Of a stretch of DNA of 64,000 bases, positions 1 to 13,280 are shown piece after piece (position 1 is the first letter of the stretch; each line of letters begins with the position of its first letter). Position numbers and translations under genes: made by a program. Under the pieces are notes generated by a model. That model made no database searches. It saw only the letters and a list, made by a program, of their open reading frames with translations, and had not been told where the DNA came from. Source of the DNA: Aralia elata (taxonomy: Eukaryota > Streptophyta > Magnoliopsida > Apiales > Araliaceae); assembly GCA_034770075.1 (NCBI GenBank), contig CM068384.1:98332433-98396432 (forward strand), written 5' to 3'.

Positions 1-83
1 ACCTGGATAATGAGCACCACATCCTCGCACAAATTTAGAAAGCAGAACATAATGAAACTTTTAGTAACTACACACAGCCATAC

Positions 84-3000
84 CTTATGTAAAGCTTCCA
101 CCAGAGCTGGTATTATGTAGTCGGACAACTGCTTTATATAAGACTCATTTCGACCCTGAGCAAGTCCTTTCTCCACAGCTAATTTGGCAGAACGCAACAG
201 CTCCGGCATGGCTACAAACAGAAATATATGTTACACATCAAGAAATACAGAAAAATCATCAACAGGACTGGAAAAATATTCATCACAATTGAAGAGAGAA
301 ATCAGTATGGAGTATGGACAAACCTGAAACAGCTGCTTTCCTGACTTCTTCATGAAAATAAAATTTAAGAAGTGGAACCAAAGTTGGGGCAACCTGTTCC
401 ATGTATTAAGAGCAATTCATGAAAACATTTCCATTGAGCAGCCTAAAATGCACAAATTCATAAATTCACTTCAAGATCAACCTGATCAATCCATGGGTAG
501 AAACCCTCCTTCAGCTCATCAGCATAGCAACATAGCATGTTACAAGCTGTAGCTTTCTCCTCTAGGACGCTAGTCTTGATCCCAATTCTTTTATCGCCTA
601 AAGTGATGGTCTCCATACTGCAAGACATACAATCCTTACTAATATACAAGACATACAATCCTTACTAATATGCCAGACATTATTCAACAGCACAAACACC
701 TAAGCTAGACACAGATTGAAACAAGATAAAGAAAGTAATATGCACATAAAGTAAAGGGGAAAATTAGGATCAAAACATTAATGAGACTTGCTCATTCAAG
801 AGAAACAAGTTGTGATAACTTAATGACGACTTAGTAAAAAAAGATGAGATGGTGAAAAGACATTGTGAATGGAAGTCACTACAAAAAGATTAGTAGTTAC
901 AGTGAAAACAAAGATTTTATACCCAGACTAAGTAGCTTAAAACAAAAATTGTAAATTTGTGGTTGTTCTTTTTCTATCTCTAAAAAAAGTAGCTAATGGA
1001 GCTTACATTCAGGACAAGAACCTAAAATAGAACACACTGAATTCTAATCAACTATCAAGTTCCTTTCACAAGACAAGTAATATGAGAAATGAGCCAGAAT
1101 TCACCCTCAATTTGCAGACCATTGGCATTATGACCATTAAACTTCTATAATGGCCCGTAACTTTTCTAAGGATTATATTTCTGACTCCCACATAAATTGA
1201 AGTATAACTGCAGAGCTACTTTAAACTGTCAGACACTCATTATAAGAGTGTATGGTTCAAAGGTGAAAGCTGTTATCAGAACCCTGTGATACTCTGTACT
1301 TAAACCCACCAAGTAAGACAACATATTTTGTCAACAAGGCCTAATATATGGTCCTTGAGCTTATTAATGAGGACAAGGCCTAATAATATGGTCCTTGAGC
1401 TTATTAATGAGGGAAAGGTTGATTCACACAAAAAGTCTCTTATCTAAATCCTGTTATAGTACAAGAAAGCTTCAACACCACCAACTAAAGCAACCATATT
1501 TTGCCACCAATGCTTAGCGCTATTATCTTTTTGCTGACTTTAGACATCTAAATCTATATAAATCGAATTACGAGAATGAAGACATACCTTTCATCATCGG
1601 ATTCATCAATTTCATTATCTGAATCTGCAGATGTAATGATCACATCAGGTTTAAGTTGAGCAGACTGAAGCAATGGAGGCATGACTACACTCATATAAGG
1701 AAGGAAATCCTGCCCCAAGCACTTGCAAAGTCTTGCCCATGCCTATAGAAAAAAATATAAGTAATTTCTCAATTAGCTTGGACATATAAAATGTATAAAT
1801 AAGCATTTTTCTTGTTTATAATTAAGGGTAGACACATACTTGTAGCATGTAGCTTGTAGTAGGATCATCAGTCTCCATTTGAGATCCTTGCAGTGACATA
1901 AGCACTTCCATTACCTTGAATTGACCAACATTATTAGAATTTGAAGTCATGCAGAAACTTTAACAAGCTATATCTTCTATTTTTGAACAAAAACAAAAAA
2001 AAATAGAAAAAAAAAAAAGAGGAATAAGAGACCCAAAAGAACTCCCAATTCCAGCATGAAGCCCGCTAGGTTGAATAAAATGTGCAAGGAAATCAACTAG
2101 CCAAATTCAACACATTGTGCATCATGCACTTGTATTGTTGTAAGTTAAAAAGTATGTCAGCAAGAATATATATATATATATATTATAGCAAATTACCTGC
2201 TTAGCGTCATCCCTGAACTTATCCTTTCCAACAGCCATTCCTACCAAACTAATGCATTCCATGGCTTTGGCGCGAAGCATGCGGTTGGATTTGTCATTTG
2301 CATTCACCAATATAGCTTTCAAGTAGGGCATAACGGCATCATAATATTTTTGGAAATGCTCCTATTGACACCAAGCATCAGAAAGATACCCACGACAAAG
2401 GCATAAAATTTTAAGTTGCTAGCAAATTATAAATTATATGACATAATATTATACCTGAGACGAATCAGCAACAGAGGCTAAAGCAGTCAAGGCCCCTTCT
2501 TGCACCATTTGCTTGCCATTCTGCATAACAAACATCATTGTATATCAAGAAACAATATGGACTGTCTATAAATGTGAAAAGATCTTTATATATGTCTACT
2601 TTTGTGGCACTTATTGCCTCTGCTATTATACCTGTAGAAGCACAAGTAGCTTGCTCACTATTCCATCCAAGTAAGGCGTTAATATATCTGGGGTACAGTT
2701 CTCACTGAAATTGAGCACAGCTGAAGCCGCGTGAGCCTGTAGAAAACAATTAACAATTAGTTTATATATGTTTTAGTAAGAATAATGGATTAGAGGGCTG
2801 ATTCTCAGCTGCTCTAACAAATGTAAAAGTAAAGATTAGATAGTGTGTACACCATGACATGAAGGTGTGATACGACTTCTAAAATATTCTATAACACGTA
2901 ACCTGAACAAATTCTACTAATAATGACAAGGGATGCAAATACAATGAGAACCAAAAGGACTAAGGAAAGAGCAAATAAACAACTAAAAGCAAAACTATCA

Positions 3001-6000
3001 CTACCTAAATATGTAATGGAAAACCTAGCTAATCTAAACCAGATTGAGCAAGAATTTGAGTATTAGAATTACCTACTTAAAATTACCTAGATAACATTTA
3101 CTGGAATTGCGATTCTGCAGCTAAAATACCAAAGGAAAAAGAAATACTAGCAACACAAAACTTAATAACAATGTCCATTAAACTCGATGAGAAACATATA
3201 AAAGCTTTGCAATCCACCCCCCACCCCCTCTCTTCCCCCTTCTCACTTCAACAACACCATCTAACAGTAATGGTAACTCACCCAAGAGTTTCATCATCAC
3301 TTGGCATTCTAAATTCCTTAACAGTTTAAATAATCATAGTAACATAAGAAATCACCATCTAGAAGACAAAAGGTTAACATACCTCAAAAGAGAAATATAA
3401 CATGAACCAGACCTTAATGAGATTGGAAAAAATGCCACCTTTTATGCAAGACAAAGCTTACATTGGCAATGCAGTGAGAAACATCACATACACATCTGTG
3501 GGCATCAAGTCCTACTATGATTGAATTTTTTTTTTTTTAAGTCCACCAAAACCCTCTTAGTTGTTCAATAGAAGATAAATATCAAATAGTAGCATGTCCC
3601 TCACGCAAACTTGACTCGATCTGAAATATTCAGATATTTACTTAGAATAACATCTTTAAGTTCATTTGCTAAAAACTCCTACAAAAGAAAGGGCATCTCA
3701 TGTTCTTCAAATGTAAGATAAAAGTGTTTGGCGGCCATAATACTATCCACAACATTTTAAACCTTCAAACATGCATCATAACTAACGGTAGTGCTTCTTC
3801 ACAAATATCATAGTACAACTTCCTTCAACAAACATTTTCTTGATCAATCATACCATCCATTCATCCACAGGAGCTATCAACTTGCAATAAGATTATTGCC
3901 TACAACACGTATAACTTGAACAGTTTTCAAGGTTTAAAATAGAAATTTTCATATTCGGTGAGATCAAACCCTTATCCAGAAAATGCTTTCAAGCTACTAA
4001 TATCAATGAAAATATGGATATCATACAGTTTCTTGTTCAATAGATCACTAAAGGACATACCCATTTAGACTATATGTTTCGGCAATAAAGTAGTACCATA
4101 CAGAATCTTGCACTATCAAATGAATCATTGGCTCATTCCATGTTGTGTTTTATAAATTCCAGTATTTCCTTCTTGTTAGATTACTTTTTTATGCAGATAG
4201 CATCTCAAATATGTAAAAAGTATTCCCCACCCCACCTGACCCCGAACAATTGAATACAGTATGTCAAAAATTATACAAAGCTAAGCCCCTATACAATACG
4301 TTACTAGTTTCTTTCAAATAGTACTTTATTCCTTGTTCCTTGTATAATTTACCACAACAGCTATCAATGCCAAGTTTTTTCTGAACCACAATACAATCAA
4401 TTTAAAAAGCACTAAGCTACTATATATAGGTATCAAGAACTATCAAAACTATAGATCATAGTAGTATAAGAATATCAAAAATGATTAGGCCAATGTAAGC
4501 AAATTGTTATACTTAAATTCATTTGTGCACAAAAAGGCAATTGAAAAACCGCTCATATGAATTAATGACCAAACCTACTAACCTGTACGCGGGGATTCTG
4601 GAAGTCATCCATAGCTGCAGCTAGTGCTGGCAGCACCCTTTGATGGTACTGAACTTGCAAGTCTGGTCCCAAATCAGTAGATAATTGTCCAATCGCATTA
4701 ATAGCAGCCCATCGTACTCGAGCATGGGGATCTTGAAATGAATTTAATACCATGGTTACCACTTGCTCCAAGTTTTTTATCATCACCTGCAACAATATAT
4801 TAAAAAGATTACATTTTATTACTTTCGAACACACATAAACCACGTGGCAACACAAACACCAACCAGTAAAGTCAAACTAGTAAATAATATCGACAAATAA
4901 ACAGTGTTTGCATCTCAAGTAACAGCGAATTACCTTTGAGCATCCTTCTGCAATCTGCGCAAGTGCAATTAATGCAGCATGATGTTTTTGCCATTCAGGG
5001 GCAGCCAAATAAGCTGGCAACTGCTCCGATGCAACAGGAACAATAGTATTCCCTCCCAAAGCTATGGCCAACCTATCCAAACACTCCTGCCCAACACTAT
5101 AATTACTAGTCTCTCCGGCATCCTCATCCTCAGTATCTGCAGTATGCCACGCCGGATCATCTTCAACATCTAACAACATCTTCATTAAAATTGCGAATAA
5201 CCTACTAATAAACTGGGGCAATTTCCTCATCATTCCAGGCGCCCTCTCCCTGGCCTCGGCAAGAGTAATTACAAACTCAATGGCTAAATGTCTTGTCCCT
5301 TCTTCTAGAGTTTCCGCCTCTGCAATTTGCAACATAGACCCCACTACTTCCACTAATTGCCTCCTCAAAAACCTCGGCTCTGTCCCAGCCAATTCAATCA
5401 TCAATTCTAAAGCTTCTTGAGCTGTTGCCTCCTGCCCACAATTCAATGCTTCCGTCAAAGTACTCATCATCGCAGGCAACAAATCCTGGAAACGATCACG
5501 GTCGCTGGAGCTCGACAAGCACTGGATGAAATTAATAACAGCACTAAGCGCCGCAATCCTCACATCCGAGCTAGACGAAGTAGTCAAACACTGTAAAAAC
5601 ACAGTATGCAGGTGTTTTATGTGGGGAATTAGTGTTTCACCTATGTACTGAGACAATTGGGCGAATATCAAAAACGCAGATTCCTGAAGCTTATGCGAAT
5701 CGGACGAAACGCATTGAAACATGAAAGGCAATAGCTCCGGCCATCCATTGTCCGGTAAAATCCCGGAGGCGAGCTCCGAAACAGTGTCGCACAGCTTCTT
5801 AATTATAGTCTTAGCTTCTTCGCGTTGAACACAAGCAAGGAAGATCGATTTGAGCGATGACTGAGTTGAAGGAGACAACCGGGGCCATATGTAAGAGTCA
5901 TCACGAGTCAACTGCTTTCTGAGTAGAATTGCGGACATGGCTCGGGCTTCAACATGAGGGGAGAACTGGAGGAGCTGAGCGAGTTTGAGAACGAGCGAGT

Positions 6001-6157
6001 TGGGATCGGTTTGCTTGCAGAGATTGAAAATGAGTTCGGCTTGCGATCTTTGCTCATTGGATGAGGCCATCAGGTGAGAAATTAGGGTTTCAAATGGGGC
6101 GGGATCAGGCCCCAAAATCGCCGCTAGCTGAGCTTGCTGCATCTGAGAAGAATCCAT
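84..6157 (-). CDS. IPO5: Importin-5 / importin beta-3 (KETCH1/IMB3-like), N-terminal ~70%
   Basis: This is a HEAT-repeat karyopherin-beta that carries cargo through nuclear pores with Ran-GTP. The family imports ribosomal proteins and histones, and the Arabidopsis member KETCH1 also imports HYL1 (family knowledge). The start ATG is at 6157 (MDSSQMQQAQLAAILGP). Exons read leftward: 6157-4934 (408 codons), 4786-4583, 2736-2632, 2520-2455, 2361-2197, 1914-1840, 1742-1588, 617-482, 393-324, 211-84. Each has GT/AG borders and compatible phase, giving 2328 nt or 776 codons with no stop. Visible landmarks are an acidic loop (EDDPAWHTADTEDEDAGE) near residue 335, HEAT-like WAAINAIGQLS near 440, and a second acidic stretch (DSDNEIDESDDES) near 665-680. 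The last codons in the window read VEALHK. The usual length is about 1,100 residues, so the C-terminus lies beyond base 1. The longest intron (2737-4582 excluded of exons) holds no gene. Confidence 0.95.
621..672. repeat. 26-bp tandem duplication in importin intron
   Basis: Two copies (621-646 and 647-672) beginning CAAGACATACAATCC differ only at the last base. They abut the acceptor of the exon ending at 617. Confidence 0.9.
1336..1413. repeat. 39-bp tandem duplication in importin intron
   Basis: Two near-identical 39-bp units (1336-1374, 1375-1413) beginning AAGGCCTAATA lie in the intron between the exons at 482-617 and 1588-1742. Confidence 0.9.
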
Positions 6158-6260
6158 CGCGGCGGCGAATTAGGGTCTTTTTGGTTGATAAGGGTGGCGC
6201 TTTCCCTATTTCTCTCTCTATATGTATGTGTGTGTATGTATATATATTATGTTTCACAGT
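6158..6260 (-). promoter_or_regulatory. 5' UTR and proximal promoter of the importin gene
   Basis: Immediately upstream of the importin ATG (reading leftward) is a pyrimidine- and TA-rich stretch with a TATATATA tract near 6238-6248 on the minus-strand approach. No other gene lies closer than several kb to the right, so this must hold the importin promoter. The TSS is not visible from sequence alone. Confidence 0.4.
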
Positions 6261-6462
6261 ATCGAGCGCAAATACTCGCAACACTATTCTATCTCTAATG
6301 TTAAAGAGGGAATGTGGGGAATTTTTGAGATTTTTAAGGGCGTGTTTGGCTGGTGAAGTAGGGTGATCGTGGGCCAAATTAGGGCAACAGACACTAGGAA
6401 ATGGAAGATTAGCTGTGATTCAGGTGTCAAAGTACTTATGGTCCTTTTATGTTCTATACTAC

Positions 6463-6486
6463 TATATATATATATATATATATATT
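6463..6486. repeat. (TA)n microsatellite
   Basis: A run of about 12 TA dinucleotides upstream of the importin gene. Confidence 0.9.
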
Positions 6487-6837
6487 ACTCCTTCCTTTTC
6501 TTCCTTTCATCTTGGTTAATTTATAAAATCCCTTCAAAGTATTATAGAATCAATACATCAATCAATCAATACATCAATATACACAAATATAATAAGATAA
6601 AATCGAGTCGATGTAGTTAGTCCTTAGTTAATTCAATAATTTTTTCATATCCTTACAACATATTTAATATATTTTTTTTAATCCATAATAACACATTAAT
6701 ATTGCTAAATAGATTGTATACTAATTTTTGATTTTAGACTTGTCTAAAGATATATTATAATTCTAAGTATTACTTTTGTGATTCATGAATTTAGTTATTA
6801 TAAACTTATCTCATTTAACTTAATCTAATACATTATA

Positions 6838-7095
6838 CTCCCTCTGTCCCAAATTAATTGCTTTTCTAGGACTTTTTAAAGTCAAATTGACTATTTTTAA
6901 AATTAATAATTAAGCATATATAAATATATTTCTAAAATTATAAAATTTGAAATTAGTAATAAATTGTATATACTTTTTTTTAGTTATAATATCTTCACCT
7001 ATATGTTAGCAAAAATAGTAAAAAGATTAGTTTTAAAAATAGTCAATTTGACTTTAAAAAGTCCTAGAAATATAATTAATTTGGGACAGAGGGAA
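6838..7095. mobile_element. Stowaway-like MITE (Tc1/mariner type)
   Basis: The terminal inverted repeats CTCCCTCTGTCCCAAATTAA and its complement (with one end mismatch) are flanked by TA at 6836-6837 and 7096-7097. The element is 258 bp, AT-rich, with no ORF. The long internal complementarity fits a foldback MITE. Confidence 0.85.
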
Positions 7096-7571
7096 TAATT
7101 AGGACTCAATTAGGACTTTGACTGTTCACTTACACCTAAAATTTTCTACAAATTCACTATGCATCGACATTATTTTCCTTGAATCAATTATTTTTTTTAA
7201 AAGAGATAACCTTACCATTAAAGTAAATCTTAAAACTTGTTTTGCACGAGTTGGCAAACTTGTTTATTTTAATTCTTAAAATTTTGTACTTACTAATATT
7301 TTTTGGTTAGTTTGATTTATTAATTATTACAATAATTAAAATTAAGTAAAATTACATTTGTTCTAAATATTAGAATTTCAAAAATTGACTATAAAATATC
7401 AAGTAGGATTCTTTTTGTAAGGGAGAAGTATATACTATTATCATTCTTTTTTGGAGGGAAAATGAGGAAAGATATTTACGGTACATGTTGCTTGTAGCAA
7501 CAACTCAAGTTAAATTACGAGTCAGAACTATAATATATCAAGATCCAATTTATATTGTCTCGATAGTAGTA

Positions 7572-7831
7572 CTTCATCTGTTCTAAATTATAAAATTAAT
7601 ATTAACTTTTTAAAAGTCAATTTGAAATATTTTTAAATTTAAAATTGATAAGATTTAATTAAGTTTTGAAAACAATCAATCTTATAATTAGTAATATTTT
7701 TTAGATAATTTATGATATTCATAATTGTATTGACTTAAACTAAATAAATCCATGTTAATTTTGAGTTTGAAGATGTTTTAAATTGACTTCTCAAAAGTTA
7801 ATAATAATCTTATAATTTAGAACGGATGAAG
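7572..7831. mobile_element. Stowaway-like MITE
   Basis: TIRs CTTCATCTGTTCTAAATTAT / ATAATTTAGAACGGATGAAG, flanking TA dinucleotides at 7570-7571 and 7832-7833, 260 bp, non-coding. Confidence 0.8.
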
Positions 7832-7880
7832 TATTTTATTGGGTCATCTTAATCTACCACAGACTTAACCAAAAGATCAT

Positions 7881-8168
7881 GACCGAAATTACTATTGGTA
7901 GAAATTTGAGTCGTTATATACATATCATCTCATTTGTTTCGTTGTTGGACTGGAATATTACAAACTCTCCCTACTTAAAGTCTTGATGTTCGCGTCAAAC
8001 CCAAACACATAATCTCTCGAGTTATGATTGAAATTATTATTTACAATAGTTTGAGTCCTTATATACATATCATCTCATATTTTCGTTGTTAGACTGGGAT
8101 ATTACAAACTCTCCCAGCTTAAAGTCTTGATTTCGCGTTAAGCCCAAACGCATATTCTCTCGATTTAT
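7881..8168. repeat. ~145-bp tandem duplication at the edge of block A
   Basis: The stretch starting GACCGAAATTACTATT at 7881 is repeated, diverged, from 8026. Both contain TTATATACATATCATCTCAT and ATATTACAAACTCTCC. Only the second unit is present in the paralogous block B near 41010. Confidence 0.75.
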
Positions 8169-8476
8169 TGTGGGATGATATATATTAGTAGTTTTCGTAT
8201 CCCCAACTCTGATATATCCTCCGTCCATTGTGGCATAATATTAGTAAGTTGTCTTCATATCTCCACCTCCGTCAACTCGATCGGATAACTAAACCTAAAC
8301 TTTCGAGAGACAGCTATAATACCATATATAACATTCTGAGACAAATTGTTACAGTCAGTTAGCTGTAGCAGTATGGTGTGGAACAACGATATAAACATTT
8401 AATAGTTAGTTTCAGACTAAAAAAAATCAAAATAATGTTTAACTACACAATAATAAATGTCCTTTTAAAAAATTAT

Positions 8477-8826
8477 GACTAAAATACAATTTGAACCCTA
8501 AAGTTTATAGAGTTATTGATATTTGCACCTCAATATTTAAAACATATCTAAGTGCACCCCCAAGGTTCTTTTCGCTAAATAAAATACACCCTCCAAAACT
8601 TTTATCGATGAATAGTAAGGATGCATTTTGTTTAGCGAAAAGAAAACTTATGATGTATTTTGTTTAGCGGAAAAAAATCTTGAGGTGCATTTTGATCGGT
8701 TAAAGTTTCGAATGGTGCATTTTGTTTATTAGAAAAGAACCTTGAGGTATACTTAAATACATTTCAAAATTGGGATACAAACCTCAACAACCTTACAAAC
8801 TGAGAGGTTCAAATTATATTTTAGTC
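8477..8826. mobile_element. Foldback MITE, Mutator-like (9-bp TSD), copy A
   Basis: Arms starting GACTAAAATACAATTTGAACC are complementary to the other end and meet in the middle. The flanks AAAAATTAT (8468-8476) and AAAAGTTAT (8827-8835) are a 9-bp target duplication with one change. The copy in block B (41474-41789) retains a perfect 9-bp duplication. Confidence 0.8.
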
Positions 8827-9565
8827 AAAAGTTATAGAACTTATAAGCAGACATGTAATATTGGTTTTCAACTTTTTCTTTAAAATTTTATAAATAAACT
8901 TATGCATTTGTGAAATATTTAGAACTTTTTGGTGTCACCACAATACAAAAATGCACAAAATTTTATTTATTTTGGGGTCAAAAGGGTTTTTAAAAAATTT
9001 TACTCATTAAAAGTGCTTTTGTAAAAGGTTATTAAAAAATTCGTGTCACTTTTAGGGTCTATTATGGTCAGGAGGGGGAATTTTTATTTTTTATTTTTGG
9101 GAGGGAATTTAGGGGAAACTTTATATTATTCGTGTAATAACTTAGTTAATTCTAATTTTTCACTTTTCCCAAATGGTAGATTCAAACATATGACCTTACA
9201 TAGTAAAAGAAGGCATCTACACTAGACTATCAAAATTTTTCTTCTAATTTCATCCAATACACTAATTTTTAAATTTTTAGATGGTATAATTGAAATCAAC
9301 ACATATTAATTAATATATAATATTGAGCAGTATAATTGCTCCAAAAATGAAAGTATCCAGCACTTTATAGCATTTGATAAACATGTGAATTTTTCCTTAA
9401 AATTCCAATAGTTAAAAATTCTTCTATAATTTCAACCGTAAAAATATTCTGTTTTATACGTTAATCTCAATATCATAATTAGCTATTAATATAATTAGAT
9501 CAATATTAAAAAAATGTAAGACAATAGAAGGGAGCAAAATGAAGATAACGAAACAAAAATAGTAG

Positions 9566-10012
9566 CAATGTTTTGAAACCCAAATTGGACTGACCCAAAT
9601 CGGACCGGCCCGGCCGGTTCAACCGGTTAAACCGAGAACGGGTCCTATGTCCGGTCTGGTTTAGCCCGGTTGGACTAGTTTGGTCAAAATCCGATTTGAA
9701 CCAGCGGTTCAACCGATAAAACCTGTTAAATTGACCTAATAACCCGATTTTTAATTATTTTTTAATATTTTTTTATAGCAAAATTTTTTTAATATTAAAA
9801 TTAACCACTTTTAGTACTATTGTAAAACAAGTTCGTTATATTTTAGTTAATCAAAAATAAGATATTTTAAAATTTTATTAATTATTAATATATATTTTTA
9901 TATATTCATGACATCACCAGTTCAATAATAGTTCGATCATTGATTGAACCGATGATTTATCCATCTGACAATTTTTTTTTGTTCGATAACTAGTCTGAAT
10001 TTAAAAACATTG
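9566..10012. mobile_element. Non-autonomous TIR element with CCGGTT-rich 5' part, copy A
   Basis: Bounded by CAATGTTTT and AAAACATTG. The first 150 bp are GC-rich with repeated GGTTCAACCGGTT-like units and the rest is AT-rich, without an ORF. The layout resembles small hAT-like elements of plants, but no clean 8-bp duplication was found, so the superfamily is uncertain. A second copy lies at 42371-42808. Confidence 0.55.
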
Positions 10013-10798
10013 GTGAATAGATACGAGAGAGGGAGAAAACAGATGGGGGAAGGGCCTCCCCAAAGGAAGAACCTTCCATAACAACTAGAATGTACTTAAG
10101 TTTTTTGAAAAATAGAGAATCACTTTGCTACTTAAAATTTTTGAAATAATTTATAATTTTGTCGTGTTAATTGACTCCATACGACAAAGCGTAGTCCGCC
10201 AGTAAGGTAAAATAAGATACCTAGTTACTTTATAAAAAAAATTCGTCTGAATATTTCAGCCCAACTCATGTGCCTTCTACAATTATGTCCTTCTTCCCGT
10301 CAAGTCAAAATTTCTTCTTATAATAATTAGGCTTAATAACTGAAAAAATAATTAAACTTTTGTTAAGCTATCCAAAAGATTACTAACTATTTTTTTAACA
10401 ACAATAACATCAAACTTTCAAATAATTGTCAAAAGTACCCAAAATTTAATCATAGTTCCAACCATAGTTAACCAAGATATGATGTGGTGTCAAACATAGC
10501 TTCTAATTTGTAAATTAGTGTTGACATGACATATGACGTAGTATCTAGAGTGTAAAATTTTAAGATTTTAATATTAATTTTTGTTAATGTAATAATTAAT
10601 ATTATATATTACTTACCAACTTTTACCAAGTACAAAATTCTTATTTTGAAATTATAAATAAATCTAAATTACAATTTAAAATTTAAATTTTTATCAAATC
10701 AATGTAATTTAATCCAAGTTAAAAATTTCTACTTTTTTTAAAAACTAAAGGTAATTTACATATACTTAAAACTTTAGAAAAGCATATTTAGAATAATA

Positions 10799-11347
10799 CT
10801 CCCTCCATCCCGTATTAAACGTCCTAATTGATTTCGGCACACTAATTAATAATATTTTTTTTTATCTAAATTGTCCTTCTAAATTACTTATTAATTGAAG
10901 TATCCATTCACTTTTCTATAACCCCGACATTAATTATTCTTTCCCAATTTGTACATGAATCGGTTCTTTAGATTATTTTTGCTGTTATTCTCACATTCTA
11001 ATAAGTATTATTTCTCTCTCCAAACCCACCCACTAATTACATGCATATCTCCATGCATGCAAACCGTCTACATTTGCTGGTATTAATTTCTATCTACTTT
11101 ATTATTTTTGTTGTTATTCTCACATTCTAATATGTATATTTCTCTCTCCAAACCCACCCACTAATTACATCGCTTCCCAATGTAAAACTTTTATCATTTC
11201 TTAAGTTTCCAACAAAAGTTGACTAAAAAGATTATGAGGGCATAAATGGAAAAATAAGATAAAAATAGTTACTAATATAGAAATATGACATTTATTTAGG
11301 AACATCTTAAAAAAGAAATTAGGACGTTTAATACGGGACGGAGGGAG
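10799..11347. mobile_element. Stowaway-like MITE with internal tandem duplication
   Basis: TIRs CTCCCTCCATCCCGTATTAA / TTAATACGGGACGGAGGGAG between TA dinucleotides at 10797-10798 and 11348-11349. Length 549 bp. Two diverged ~70-bp units sharing TATTCTCACATTCTAATA and CTCTCCAAACCCACCCACTA lie at about 10972-11042 and 11098-11170. Non-coding. Confidence 0.85.
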
Positions 11348-11488
11348 TAAAAAAATAAAATCTAAAAGAAACCCAGTCTCCTCCCGCCTTTCTGCCTCTT
11401 CCCCTTCCCCCTTAATCCTTCCCTTTCTTCGTCCCCATCCCCGTCAGCCTACCCTACGCACCCATCTGTTACCTTCTTCAAGCATAGT

Positions 11489-11756
11489 TTGAAATTCCCA
11501 CTCAATACCACAAAATTCATAATAGAATCACACGCATCTACCTACTCGTGGTCATCAAAACCCTTCAAAGGTAACACTTGTCGATCTACACATGTTTTAA
11601 CATATATTCCAGTCGAGCTTGTTGATCTCAGTGAGGAGATTTTAGATCGTAAATACCCAAAAGTCAAGCGCTGGTGCTTCTCCTCTTTCGCTCTCATTGC
11701 CGCAATCATCACATTCGGAGCCATTGTAGACACACCTACCACCGGAGAGGAAAAGA
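11489..11756 (+). pseudogene. Short unidentified reading frame interrupted by the Sirevirus
   Basis: An ORF opens at 11489 (MKFPLNTTKF...) and encodes about 89 residues before the LTR begins at 11757. A hydrophobic segment (WCFSSFALIAAIITFGAIVD) could span a membrane. The preceding 11350-11480 is C/T-rich like a plant 5' UTR. If the element and one target copy are ignored, the frame continues at 29077 and stops within a codon or two. I do not recognise a family. It could be the remnant of a small gene or a chance ORF. Confidence 0.3.
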
Positions 11757-13226
11757 TGTTAGAACAATTGCATATTTTGATTTGATAATGAAGAGATAAT
11801 GTATATTTGTAACTAGTAGCTTTTGTGAAGTCCTTAAATGTAGAATTGATATAAAAGGACTTACAGTAGAAGATTAAGTTTATTAAATTGATCTATTGAG
11901 TGAAACGAATGTATATTCTATAGAAATTTAAACGATTGTAAAGTTGTGTAAACAATCGTAAAGATGTTTAGATGATTGAAAGATCACAATGTCTGCTCAG
12001 AGATCATAAGGTAAAATAAAGATTACAGAGTCTGCTCAAAGATCGTAAAGCAAGTCGAATATTATAGAGTGTGCTCAAGATCGTTAGGCGAATCGAAGAT
12101 CACATAATTTGTTCAGAGATCGTAAGGCGGACTAAAGATCACAAAACAAGCAGATCGTAAAATAGATCATAAAGTTTACAAATTGTAGAGTCAGCTAAGC
12201 CAAATACTCTACGATCTTCATGAAACTCTACGATGAGACAAATCATAGAGTATGTCAGGTCTGATATTGGACTGACATTAAGAATACTTATGGAGTGAAG
12301 ATTCCAAGATGATTGCTGATCATCCTAAGTTTAAAATGAAAATCAGATCGAGTTGTGTCTAATAACTGGTTTGGCAAAGTGATATCACCCACGTGGTTGG
12401 TACTGCAGAAGTCTGACGTGACCTATCAAAGCCGAAAGCAAGTTGACACATCCTCTCTAAAAGTCAACAATTAGAGATCTTCTAGGATCAGAGCATTAAA
12501 TGAGAAAGACAACTTTCCAACAGAAAAATCTTGAGGTCTTCTATAAAAGGGCGCGAAGATTCAATCCAACAGTACGAATCACGAATTACAAGCTGAATTG
12601 TTGCTCAAATTTTAAGAACTTTACTCTACGAAAATAGAATAACTTGTTCTGCTACTAAGTCTTTCAGAAGCCGAGCATAACGCTACTTAGTAGCACCTCA
12701 AAAATCACTTCATCTCTTGTGATTCATTGGTCTTAGTAACCTGTTGTTACCAAGTCTATGTGATTTGAAAAGTTTTTAGTGAACTGGTCTTAGTGACCTT
12801 TTGTGTTAGTGACATCTGTCAAGTTTGAGTGACTTGAAGGAATCTTAGTGGTTCATCATTGTAATAGATCTGATCTTAGTAATCACTCTGCATGTTTAAT
12901 GGATTTCCTACTCGTGGAGTAGAAGAGTCGACTAAGAGTTGTTTGTGCTCCGAACCACTTAAAAATTCTATGCGTCACTTACTTTCCTACACTTATATTT
13001 CTGCACTTATCTTTTATATTTGTTTGTGACTTAATTCCACAAGTGAACTAAATTTAGAGCTGAGATTTTCTTTAAATCTTTGAAGGGATTTTTCAAACTA
13101 ATATTCCGCTTGCATAATTAAATCTGTTTAATTTATAATCTGGTAATACTTCTTTAAAAAGAATTTTTTTTAAAGTATCTATTCAACTACCCCTTCGAAA
13201 TCTCTTAGTGCCTTTGGAAAACAACA
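11757..13226 (+). repeat. Sirevirus 5' LTR
   Basis: 1,470 bp. A TATA box (TATAAAAG, 12542-12549) marks the U3/R region. About 330 bp (11930-12260) are packed with GATCGTAAAG / ATCGTAGAG-like units, including two inverted CTCTACGAT copies. Confidence 0.93.
12542..12549 (+). promoter_or_regulatory. TATA box of the 5' LTR
   Basis: TATAAAAG in the context CTTCTATAAAAGGGCGCG. It is conserved at 28381-28388 in the 3' LTR. Confidence 0.7.
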
Positions 13227-13228
13227 AG

Positions 13229-13246
13229 TGATATCCGAGCAGGTTC
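13229..13246 (+). other. Primer binding site (initiator tRNA-Met)
   Basis: TGATATCCGAGCAGGTTC lies two bases after the 5' LTR and matches the usual TGGTATCAGAGC tRNA-Met PBS of copia elements with substitutions. Confidence 0.8.
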
Positions 13247-13280
13247 TCAGAATCTAAGCTTTAATCGCTTGAGTAGATCA

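Larger units (their letters stand above)
8022..10760. repeat. Duplicated non-coding block A (paralogue of 41010-43910)
   Basis: About 2.74 kb align collinearly and in the same orientation with block B, from the TGATTGAAATTATTATTT region to GGTAATTTACA. Internal MITEs are shared (8477-8826 and 9566-10012). No gene lies inside. It may be a segmental duplication or a large non-autonomous element; the ends show no clear TIR or LTR. By eye, identity is high but with many substitutions and small indels. Confidence 0.85.

Noticed and set aside
1..40. Possible further importin exon at the extreme left edge (minus strand, donor-like GT at 1-2)
   Set aside because: The translated frames do not match the sequence expected after VEALHK. 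Too short to decide, so the gene is ended at 84.
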